From positions 1-56,494 of the forward strand of contig CAZIUL010000027.1 of assembly GCA_964542475.1 (NCBI GenBank): DNA of 56,494 nucleotides. Reading direction: 5' to 3'. The stretch comes from CAZIUL01 sp964542475. Its GTDB lineage: Bacteria > Planctomycetota > B15-G4 > CAYZWU01. The position numbers and the translations under genes were made by a program. How positions within the stretch are numbered: position 1 is the stretch's first letter; each line of letters opens with the position of its first letter. The notes under the pieces are model-generated. The model had not been told where the DNA came from and did not search any database. It saw nothing but the letters and a program-made list of their open reading frames with translations. Below, piece after piece: positions 32,496 to 40,239 of the stretch.

Positions 32496-33572
32496 ATGAA
32501 AGCGGGTGACGAGTTGAAACTTGATTTACTTCTGAAAAAAGTCATCGCGGAACGCGCGTCGGATCTCCACCTGACTGTAGGGATTCCGCCGGTGATGAGG
32601 CTCCACGGGAGGCTCCAGTACATCGGCGATGTGCCTGTGAGGCCGATAGACACGGATGATACGATAAACCAGATTTCACCGGGGAAAAACCTGAGCGAGC
32701 TGAAGGAGGGCGGAACATCCGACTTCGGCTATTCGTTCAGCAGCGAGGGAAGGTTCAGGGTCTCCATTTTTCGGCAGAAAGGCCTGCTCAGCGTCACTCT
32801 ACGCTTGATACCCTCGCATCTTCTGGGGTTCGAGGAGATCGGCCTTCCTGAGACATTGAAGCCGATCCTGTACAAGAACCGGGGGCTCGTGCTCGTGACA
32901 GGGCCCACAGGGTCCGGCAAGACAACAACGCTTGCCACAATGATAAACCACATCAACGAAAACATGGACCGGCACATACTCACCATCGAAGACCCGATAG
33001 AATACTACCACGAGCACAACAAATCGATCATAACGCAGAGAGAGATAGGTATAGACGTGTCATCCTTTCCTGAGGCGTTGAGGCGCGGCCTGCGTCAGGA
33101 TCCGGATGTGATATTGGTGGGGGAGATGAGGGACAACGCCACGATTGCAACGGCGATCACAGCGGCGGAGACCGGGCACCTGGTCTTTGGGACGCTTCAC
33201 ACGACAGGCGTGGCAAGGACAGTGGACCGCATCATCGACTCGTTCGCCCCGGACTACCAGGAGCACATCCGTTCGCAGCTTGCGTTTTCAATAGAGGCGG
33301 TTGTTTCGCAAATCCTGCTCCCGAGAGCGGACGGCACCGGCCTTGTTGCGGCGTTCGAGGTCATGAAGAAAACCGCGGCCATCGAAAACCACATCCGCAA
33401 GTCGGAAACTTTCAAGATCACGTCGGTGATACAGACGTCTCGTAAACACGGGATGATACTTATGGATGATTTTCTCGGTCAGCTTATAAAAGAAGGCGTG
33501 GTTGGGCTCGAAGAGGCGATCGCCGTGGCGCAGAACCCGCAGGATCTTTACAAAAAGTACGGGGATGAGTGA
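32496..33572 (+). CDS. pilT: Pilus retraction ATPase PilT, 358 aa
   Basis: Hexameric ATPase that drives pilus retraction (twitching). It has a PAS-like N-terminal domain (SDLHLTVGIPPVMRLHG), Walker A GPTGSGKTTT (136-145), Walker B DVILVGEMRD (about 204-213), the His box GTLHTTGVARTVDRI, and near the C-terminus AFEVMKKTAAIENHIR, which corresponds to the AIRNLIRE motif essential for retraction. Length is standard. It lies between two pilB genes, 30 bases before the second. Confidence 0.95.
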   Translation: MKAGDELKLDLLLKKVIAERASDLHLTVGIPPVMRLHGRLQYIGDVPVRPIDTDDTINQISPGKNLSELKEGGTSDFGYSFSSEGRFRVSIFRQKGLLSVTLRLIPSHLLGFEEIGLPETLKPILYKNRGLVLVTGPTGSGKTTTLATMINHINENMDRHILTIEDPIEYYHEHNKSIITQREIGIDVSSFPEALRRGLRQDPDVILVGEMRDNATIATAITAAETGHLVFGTLHTTGVARTVDRIIDSFAPDYQEHIRSQLAFSIEAVVSQILLPRADGTGLVAAFEVMKKTAAIENHIRKSETFKITSVIQTSRKHGMILMDDFLGQLIKEGVVGLEEAIAVAQNPQDLYKKYGDE

Positions 33573-33602
33573 TTGAACAGGTATTGAGAAGGCGTTTCGT
33601 AC

Positions 33603-35300
33603 ATGGAAAAAGGTGAAAAAAAACTTCTTGGCCAGATCCTCAAGGAGATGAAGGTCATCAACGAGGGGCAGGTCCAGGAGGCGCTCGAAAGGCAGCGCAA
33701 GACCGGCGGCCCTGTGGGCCGGATCCTGGTAGAGATGGGATACATCTCCGATTCGCAGCTGGCCATCTCTCTGGGTGTGCAAAGCGGCATGGAGCTCGTG
33801 GACCTGGGTGGTATGGACATTTCCAGTGAGACGATAGAGAAGATCGACGGCTCGACAGCAAGCCTTTTCCAAGTGATGCCCGTGAGCTTCGAAAAGGGAG
33901 AGCTGACGGTTGCGCTTGCCGATCCTCTCAACCTGAATATGCTCACCGATCTCGAGTTTATCGTGAACACGAAGATCAAGGCGGTGCTGAGCGATGAAAA
34001 GGCGATATCGAACGCCATTGAGAAGCACTACGGGGCCGATGCATCGCAGAGTATGGAATCGATTGTTGATGAGTTCAAGAAGGAGGGGGATTCCGGGACC
34101 ATAGACTTTCAGGACAAGGAGTCGCTGGCCGCCGCCGGTCCTGTTGTCAAGCTCCTGAACTTCATTCTGTTCCAGGCCATCAGGGACCAGGCTTCCGACA
34201 TCCACCTGGAGCCGTTTGCTGACGATTTCAAGGTAAGGTACCGCGTGGACGGCAGCCTGTACGAGATCGAATCCCCTCCGCTTTCCCTTGCGGTTCCGCT
34301 CATCTCCCGCGTGAAGGTGATGGCAAACCTCGACATCGCCGAGTCCAGGGTTCCCCAGGACGGGCGCATCGAGCTTTCCATCGGCGGAAACCCGGTGGAC
34401 CTGCGTATTTCCACCCTGCCCACCGTGTACGGCGAGTCGTGCGTCATGCGTGTGCTCGACCGGAGCGTGGTTTCGCTGGATCTGGTGAAGATCGGGCTCA
34501 GAGAGGATGAGATAGCTGTCATACGGGATCTGATAATCAAGCCGTACGGTATCATCCTGGTTACCGGGCCGACCGGTTCAGGTAAAACCACAACGTTATA
34601 TTCGGCGCTCAGCGAGGCCAATGATGTCGGTATCAAGATAATCACCACCGAGGATCCGGTGGAGTACGATATCGAGGGCATCATCCAGATTCCGATCAAC
34701 GAGGAGATAGATGTCTCCTACGAAAGGGTCCTGCGCACCATACTGCGGCAGGATCCGGACATGATTCTTGTTGGCGAGATTCGGGACCGGGACACGGCCC
34801 AGATAGCGGTGGAAGCGGCCCTGACCGGCCATGTCGTTTTTTCGACATTACATACAAACGACGCACCATCGACGATCACACGGCTTCTCGACATCGGAAT
34901 CGAACCGTTTCTCCTGACGGCCACGCTCGACGCCGTGGTCGCGCAGAGACTGGTGCGCAGGATCTGCACCGAATGCAAGGAATACTACGAGCCGGGGAAC
35001 GAGATCCTCAGGGAGCTCGATCTGACGCGCGACAAGATCCCGGGAAAGAGGTTTGCCTTTGGAAGAGGATGTGAATATTGTCAGTACACCGGCTACCACG
35101 GACGGTTTGCCTTGTTCGAGATCATGCGCATGTCCGAGCGTATCAAGCAGCTGGTTCTGAGTCACGCGTCTGCGCTTAAGGTCCGGGAGACCGCTGTTGA
35201 GGAGGGGATGCGCGGGCTGCGGGAGAACGGGCTGCTTGCGATCTATGACGGATTGACAACCGTTGAGGAAGTCATACGCGAAACCATGCAGTTCGTGTAG
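33603..35300 (+). CDS. pilB: Type IV pilus/type II secretion ATPase PilB, second copy, 565 aa
   Basis: Second extension-type ATPase, clearly diverged from the first. The N-terminal region again has two MshEN-type motifs (about residues 9-31 and 38-60). The ATPase domain carries Walker A GPTGSGKTTT (322-331), Walker B DMILVGEIRDRDT, and a zinc tetracysteine (C455, C458, C490, C493). The sequence could serve a second pilus or a type II secretion-like system, but the adjacent pilT and pilC favour pilus function. No pilin gene is nearby. Separated from pilC by 136 bases. Confidence 0.92.
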   Translation: MEKGEKKLLGQILKEMKVINEGQVQEALERQRKTGGPVGRILVEMGYISDSQLAISLGVQSGMELVDLGGMDISSETIEKIDGSTASLFQVMPVSFEKGELTVALADPLNLNMLTDLEFIVNTKIKAVLSDEKAISNAIEKHYGADASQSMESIVDEFKKEGDSGTIDFQDKESLAAAGPVVKLLNFILFQAIRDQASDIHLEPFADDFKVRYRVDGSLYEIESPPLSLAVPLISRVKVMANLDIAESRVPQDGRIELSIGGNPVDLRISTLPTVYGESCVMRVLDRSVVSLDLVKIGLREDEIAVIRDLIIKPYGIILVTGPTGSGKTTTLYSALSEANDVGIKIITTEDPVEYDIEGIIQIPINEEIDVSYERVLRTILRQDPDMILVGEIRDRDTAQIAVEAALTGHVVFSTLHTNDAPSTITRLLDIGIEPFLLTATLDAVVAQRLVRRICTECKEYYEPGNEILRELDLTRDKIPGKRFAFGRGCEYCQYTGYHGRFALFEIMRMSERIKQLVLSHASALKVRETAVEEGMRGLRENGLLAIYDGLTTVEEVIRETMQFV

Positions 35301-35436
35301 CCGGCGGATTGATCGAACGGTGCGACCACGCCGGACCGATCCACGGGAATGGGCCGAAAAAAGCCGGAGGAAGCCGGATGTGCATTGAAAAGAAAAGGTA
35401 TAATACGGGAGCCTGCAGAGGAGTTACATAGAATCC

Positions 35437-36576
35437 ATGCCTTTACAAAAAAGCGGAAGCAAACCCAGGAAAAAACTGAAAACCGCGGCTCCTGTTCCTG
35501 AAGCGGGATCAGCCAGGAAATCGTTCTTCAGGGGGCGGGTTACTGCGAAGGCGCTGACCCAGTTTACAGTGCAGCTTTCCACGCTTCAGGGCGCGGGACT
35601 GCCTTTGGTCAGGTGCCTGAAGATACTGGAGGGCCAGATGAAACCGGGCCCGTTCAAGGACGTGCTTGGCGCTGTGACCGAGGACGTTGAGGGCGGAAGC
35701 GCGCTTTCCGATGCCTTTGCCAAGTACCCCCAAGTGTTCGACCGCCTTTACGTCAACATGGTCCGCGCCGGGGAGGCCGGAGGTATCCTTGATCAGATCC
35801 TGACAAGGCTTGCCGAGTTCAGCGAAAAAACCGAGAACCTCAAGAGCCGGATCAAGGAGGCGCTCACATACCCGACACTGGTGCTTTTTTTCGCGGGCGC
35901 GATTTTGACTTTTATTATGCTTGTGGTAGTGCCGAAGTTCAGCGACATCTTCGAAACATTTGACGAGGAGCTTCCTCTTCCAACGCGTGTCCTCATCGGG
36001 TTCAGCGGATCGATCGTTACGTACTGGTACCTGTATGTGGGTGTGCCGGCCCTGATATACACCAGCTACCGCTGGGCGCTTCGAAACCCGCCCTTTCGTT
36101 TCAAGCGCGACAGGACGGTCCTGGCCATTCCGCTCATGGGAGAGCTCATTAAAAAAACCATTATCGCGAGGTTTTCGAGAACGCTGGGCACGCTTCTGCA
36201 AAGCGGTGTGCCGATTCTCGAGGGGCTCGCAATCGTGAAGGGGTCCATTGCAAACGCCGTGCTGGAAAAGGCCGTGGGAGATGTACATGACAGTATCCGC
36301 GAGGGTGAGAGCGTTGCCGTGCCGCTGGGCGACAGCGGGCTTTTCGATGATCTGGTGGTGAACATGATAGACGTGGGGGAGGCCACCGGTTCGCTGGATG
36401 CAATGCTCCTGAAGATCGCCGATACCTACGACGCCGAGGTTGATGTGAAAGTGTCCACTCTTTTCAAGGCGATCGAACCGACCATAATCATTTTCTTGGC
36501 TGTGGTGGTCGGATTCATCGTGATGGCGCTCTTTTTGCCGATTCTGAAGATGCTCGGTACCATCGGCACCAGCTGA
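35437..36576 (+). CDS. pilC: Type IV pilus inner-membrane platform protein PilC, 379 aa
   Basis: Integral inner-membrane protein on which the PilB and PilT motors act. It shows the two T2SSF domains, each with the signature LYVNMVRAGEAGG (about residues 107-119) and LVVNMIDVGEATGSLD (about 306-321), and three hydrophobic helices (about 148-170, 190-208 and 350-372). An N-terminal basic lead of about 35 residues is unremarkable. No pilM-pilN-pilO-pilQ or pilin genes are in the window, so the rest of the machine is elsewhere. Confidence 0.93.
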   Translation: MPLQKSGSKPRKKLKTAAPVPEAGSARKSFFRGRVTAKALTQFTVQLSTLQGAGLPLVRCLKILEGQMKPGPFKDVLGAVTEDVEGGSALSDAFAKYPQVFDRLYVNMVRAGEAGGILDQILTRLAEFSEKTENLKSRIKEALTYPTLVLFFAGAILTFIMLVVVPKFSDIFETFDEELPLPTRVLIGFSGSIVTYWYLYVGVPALIYTSYRWALRNPPFRFKRDRTVLAIPLMGELIKKTIIARFSRTLGTLLQSGVPILEGLAIVKGSIANAVLEKAVGDVHDSIREGESVAVPLGDSGLFDDLVVNMIDVGEATGSLDAMLLKIADTYDAEVDVKVSTLFKAIEPTIIIFLAVVVGFIVMALFLPILKMLGTIGTS

Positions 36577-36634
36577 TGCGGTGCTCGACTGCACCGGGAC
36601 CCGGCCCTTTCCAGAGGTTTGAAAGAGGGTTCTG

Positions 36635-38206
36635 ATGTCCATCAGGTTCAAAATGTTGTCGTGGATCGTGGCGATCAACGTGGGCATCACGGGTCTGCTT
36701 CTCTTCGCAATCCAGAGAAACATCCGTGCCCAGAGCGATGGCTACCAACGCAGCGCCGAGAGCTTCTCGATGCAGCGCGAGGAGATTCTCCAACGTTTTG
36801 AAAATCTGCTGGTGTTTCAGAAGAGGATGTCTGAAAAGGAGCTGGCTGATGTCAGCGCGGGCGTTATCATCGGTTGGGACGAATGGCAGCTTTACAAGGA
36901 TGCCATGGTGCTGCTCAACTACACCGAACTGGACGGTGAGATCGTTCACAAGGAAATTCTGCTGAATCCGCTGGGGAAACGAAACCGTTCGTTCGATGAC
37001 GGCATGGCCCTCGAGATCCTAGAAACCGCTATCACCGAGGACAGACCGGTGCTTAGGGAGAACGGCCAGAACCCGGAAAGCATATATATCGCGGTGCCCA
37101 TGCACCACCGGTCCGAAAACGCATCAGGCAAAGAAGCGTATGGCCGCGGAAAGAGGCGTGCCTGGGGAGGCGCTCTTGTCCAGCCCAGGTTTCCAGTCTT
37201 CCAGAAACCGATGGACTACTTCAACTGGCCGCTTTTCTGGTTCGCCATGGCCGGCGGCACCGTTGTTCTGATCATGATTACCTATGCGATACTGTCAAGG
37301 CTCGTGATCCGGCCTGTTGAGAAGCTGGCGTTCGCTGCGGACAGCATGGCTGGAGGGGATTATTCCCTGAGCTTCGATTCTACGGGTTCGGGCGATGAGA
37401 TCGACAGGCTGATCGTTTCGTTCAGGTACATGGTTTCCGAGGTGAGAGACTATCACCTCCATCTCAAGGAACGTGTGCGCGAATCCCAGGACAGGGCAAA
37501 AGCTGCTGAGCAGCACCTAATGATCGCGCAGCGCCTGGCGGCAACGGGCAAGCTGGCAGCGGGTATCGCACATGAGATCAACAACCCTATCGGAGGGTTG
37601 ATAAACGCCGCATTGAACCTGAAGAAAAAGGCCGGGAATGTTGTCGGGGGGAAGAGGACTCAAGTGTACCTCGACCTCATTGTCGAGGGATTGGAACGGA
37701 TCAAGGTGATCGTGCGGAAGGTCCTGGAGTTCACTCCGCGGAGCTTGAAGCCTGCCGATGTCATGCTTATCGATGTTTTGAAAGACACCGAAGCGCTGGT
37801 GGCACACAGGCTTGGACAGGAAGGTATTGCATTCGTTGTAAAGGTGATACCCGAGGACCTGGTTCTGTTTTGCGAGTCAGGGGAAATCAGGCATCTTTTT
37901 TTGAACTTGATTATAAACGCCATGGATGCGGTGGAGGAGGGCAAGGGAAGGATAGAAATCCATGGGAGAATGTCTTCGGACGGCACTAAAGTATCTATAG
38001 AGATTTCGGACAACGGGTGCGGTATGAACGAGGATGAGCTCAGCCGCGCCTTCGACCTGTTTTACACGACCAAGGATGAGGGAAAGGGAACAGGGCTTGG
38101 TTTATCGGTTGCACACAATATTACGGTCAACCATGGAGGGGTGATCGAGGTAAATAGCCGTGTTGGAAAAGGAACAGTTGTAAGAGTTCTGTTGCCGGCC
38201 CAATGA
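36635..38206 (+). CDS. Membrane sensor histidine kinase, 523 aa
   Basis: Two membrane helices (about 8-28 and 197-220) enclose an extracytoplasmic sensor of some 165 residues that I do not recognise. A HAMP linker (about 221-275) and coiled coil (275-300) lead to a HisKA domain with phospho-acceptor His313 (LAAGIAHEINNPIGG) and a HATPase domain with N-box Asn428, DNGCGM, and GTGLGLSVA. The HEINNP form is typical of NtrB-like kinases. It starts 58 bases after pilC and may belong to the same transcript. No response regulator follows, so it is an orphan here; a role in pilus control is inferred from position only. Confidence 0.92.
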   Translation: MSIRFKMLSWIVAINVGITGLLLFAIQRNIRAQSDGYQRSAESFSMQREEILQRFENLLVFQKRMSEKELADVSAGVIIGWDEWQLYKDAMVLLNYTELDGEIVHKEILLNPLGKRNRSFDDGMALEILETAITEDRPVLRENGQNPESIYIAVPMHHRSENASGKEAYGRGKRRAWGGALVQPRFPVFQKPMDYFNWPLFWFAMAGGTVVLIMITYAILSRLVIRPVEKLAFAADSMAGGDYSLSFDSTGSGDEIDRLIVSFRYMVSEVRDYHLHLKERVRESQDRAKAAEQHLMIAQRLAATGKLAAGIAHEINNPIGGLINAALNLKKKAGNVVGGKRTQVYLDLIVEGLERIKVIVRKVLEFTPRSLKPADVMLIDVLKDTEALVAHRLGQEGIAFVVKVIPEDLVLFCESGEIRHLFLNLIINAMDAVEEGKGRIEIHGRMSSDGTKVSIEISDNGCGMNEDELSRAFDLFYTTKDEGKGTGLGLSVAHNITVNHGGVIEVNSRVGKGTVVRVLLPAQ

Positions 38207-38626
38207 TGAAAGCTATCATTACTGGCAATGATGTGTGACCGATAACAGTTGTTTTTCGAGGAATGGTACTGAACACAATAAATTACGTTTTTTTTCATTG
38301 AAATGCTGTTTATCCACGATATATTGTGCCTTGGTTGGTAATAAAACCGGTGCTGGAACCTGTGGTTTTTATGTTGGATCCGTTTTTACCGGGGCTTGTG
38401 CGTGGAAAACTTAGCGGATATTTCAGGATCAAGCGGGTGTTGGAATTTATTCCTTGCATTGCTTAACCCTGGATTTTAAGATTCCACGGCGATATTTACT
38501 GTTTTAAAGATGTTCCGTAGAAACCCGGTTCCAGATCATGAGACATGGTTTCGCATCTTTTTACATTGATACTTGTTGCATCTGAATCGTTTTGATGCGA
38601 GGTGCCTGAGATTCGGAGGTTTTGGC
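38207..38626. other. 420-bp gap without a recognised gene
   Basis: AT-richer than the genes around it. No open frame with a good start, no tRNA-like fold and no repeat was found. TTGCAT with TAAGAT at a 17-base spacing (near 38455-38485) is too weak to call as a promoter. The ribosome-binding site of the next gene (GGAGG) is at its end. A small RNA cannot be excluded. Confidence 0.4.
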
Positions 38627-39277
38627 GTGACTGATGAATACATGTCCTTTGAAAAGGTTTTGAAGGAGCTGCAGATCGAGGAAGAGGAGCTGAAGAAGCT
38701 CGTTTCGGAAGGGGAGATCAAGGCGTTCCGGGATGCGGATCAGATGAAGTTCGATCGCAATGAGATCGCGAAGCTGATGAAGAAAAAACCTTCCGGCCCC
38801 GATGTTATCGAAATCCTGGACACGGACAAAGACTCTGATACCGAGTCAGCGCCAACAGTGGATTCCGAGTCGGATCTGACGGATGAGCTCAGCTTTGATG
38901 ATGACAGCGAGTCCGATGTGGGTATGGCAACAGCCCCGATTTCGGATGATGATTTTCTGAGCGACGATGTCGGCGATGGCGAAGCAGGGGAGGAGGTTGA
39001 TCTTGGCACCCTGGAGTTCGACGACGACGGTGAGCTCGGCGAGGATGATGTCTCAGAGACTTCTTCCATGCAGGCGGGAGGAGCCGCTCGGATCAAGAAA
39101 TCCAGGATAGCGGGTATTTCCGAGGAGAGGGAAGATACGATCGAGCCGCAGTGGGCCTTGGGTTTGATGATCGTATCAGCGATCGTGCTGCTCCTGGGTG
39201 TTCTGGTGACCGTTGATATAGCAACGAGCACACCCAGCCCGGCGGTGCAGTGGCTGGTGGATATGTTCAAAACGTAG
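38627..39277 (+). CDS. Excisionase-like helix protein with acidic linker and C-terminal membrane anchor, 216 aa
   Basis: The N-terminal 50 residues (SFEKVLKELQIEEEELKKLV, then GEIKAFRDADQMKFDRNEIA) resemble a MerR/excisionase-type DNA-binding fold. About 100 residues of Asp/Glu/Ser-rich low complexity follow, then a basic stretch and one membrane helix (WALGLMIVSAIVLLLGVLV, about 182-200) with a short outer tail. The GTG at 38627 has a GGAGG site seven bases upstream; an ATG at 38573 would add 18 residues. Similar proteins, from memory, are annotated as 'helix-turn-helix' in Planctomycetes-like genomes without assigned function. It may be a membrane-bound regulator, or the domain may bind protein. 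It is followed closely by the OmpA lipoprotein gene. Confidence 0.7.
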   Translation: MTDEYMSFEKVLKELQIEEEELKKLVSEGEIKAFRDADQMKFDRNEIAKLMKKKPSGPDVIEILDTDKDSDTESAPTVDSESDLTDELSFDDDSESDVGMATAPISDDDFLSDDVGDGEAGEEVDLGTLEFDDDGELGEDDVSETSSMQAGGAARIKKSRIAGISEEREDTIEPQWALGLMIVSAIVLLLGVLVTVDIATSTPSPAVQWLVDMFKT

Positions 39278-39377
39278 TGAATTGTACCAAATTAATGGTG
39301 GTTTGGCCGTGTTTGACCCGAGAACATTTGAGTCTCTGGAAAAGCATGGCGAATGTCGAAAGACGGGGAGCAAAACA

Positions 39378-40100
39378 GTGACTAGAGGAAAACACTATTC
39401 GGTTTCGATTTTTCTTGGCTTGGTTGTTGGCGTGGTTTTTTTGAGCCAGGGCTGCTATACGGCCGGTCAGTATGACCGTCTCCAAAAACAGCTAGGAACA
39501 GCCAACAAAACCATCAACAGCAAGGACCAGCGTATCGAGGAGCTGGACGGAGAGAGGCTCAAGTTTGAGGAGGAGTGCCTGGCTCTGAAGGAAGAGCTGA
39601 ACCAGTACCGGCAGAACAACGAGCAGGCCGATGAGATAATAGCCAATCTCGAGCAGGAGCTCAAGAATGCGAGAGACACCAGCGGAAACCCCTTGAATCT
39701 GGAAGGGGTCTCGTTTTATCCACCGGAAGGCGAAGGCATTGGAATTCGCGCTTCCAGTGATGTGCTCTTCGACTCAGGGTCACACACGATAAAGAAGTCG
39801 GGGCGCGATGTGCTCGATGTGCTCGCTTCGAAGCTCAAGAACTCCCCAGGAAAGATTAGGATAGTGGGACACACGGACGCGGATCCTGTAAAAAAGACCA
39901 TAAAGAAATATCCCAGGGGTAACATCCAGCTGTCCGCGGAAAGGGCGATATCGGTCTTGAAATATCTCAATGACAAGGGTGTATCGGCGAAAAGGATGTG
40001 CATCCTGGGATATGGAGAGTACAAACCTCTGATAGAGAGCACCTCTCCCGAAACCAAGCGGACAAACCGCAGGGTCGAGATAGAGATCGTACCCAACTGA
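39378..40100 (+). CDS. OmpA-family peptidoglycan-binding lipoprotein with coiled coil, 240 aa
   Basis: A signal peptide with a lipobox-like LSQGC (about residues 22-26) predicts an outer-membrane lipoprotein. A coiled coil (about 33-105, including QLGTANKTINSKDQRIEEL) precedes a C-terminal OmpA/MotB domain (about 125-240) with the core RIVGHTDADPV, LSAERAISVLKYLND, LGYGEYKP and the closing TNRRVEIEIV. The GTG at 39378 is preceded by GGGGAG at seven bases. The domain binds diaminopimelate of peptidoglycan, so the protein could tether the outer membrane, as Pal does. A terminator follows. The role in this cluster is unknown. Confidence 0.85.
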   Translation: MTRGKHYSVSIFLGLVVGVVFLSQGCYTAGQYDRLQKQLGTANKTINSKDQRIEELDGERLKFEEECLALKEELNQYRQNNEQADEIIANLEQELKNARDTSGNPLNLEGVSFYPPEGEGIGIRASSDVLFDSGSHTIKKSGRDVLDVLASKLKNSPGKIRIVGHTDADPVKKTIKKYPRGNIQLSAERAISVLKYLNDKGVSAKRMCILGYGEYKPLIESTSPETKRTNRRVEIEIVPN

Positions 40101-40148
40101 GAAAATCAGCATGCTCCCGGAAGCTGGGACCGGATGCGGTTGTTACCT

Positions 40149-40191
40149 AAAAAGGACAGGCAGCGGATGTATTCCCGCGCCCGTCCTTTTT
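40149..40191 (+). terminator. Rho-independent terminator after the OmpA lipoprotein gene
   Basis: AAAAAGGAC pairs with GTCCTTTTT around a GC-containing interior, with a U-run at the end. It separates the OmpA gene from the FGE/beta-propeller gene, which lies 140 bases downstream of the OmpA stop. Confidence 0.7.
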
Positions 40192-40239
40192 ATTTGAACT
40201 TCTAATCCGGAAGCAGTTTGTTTTTTCGGAGGCTTTTCA

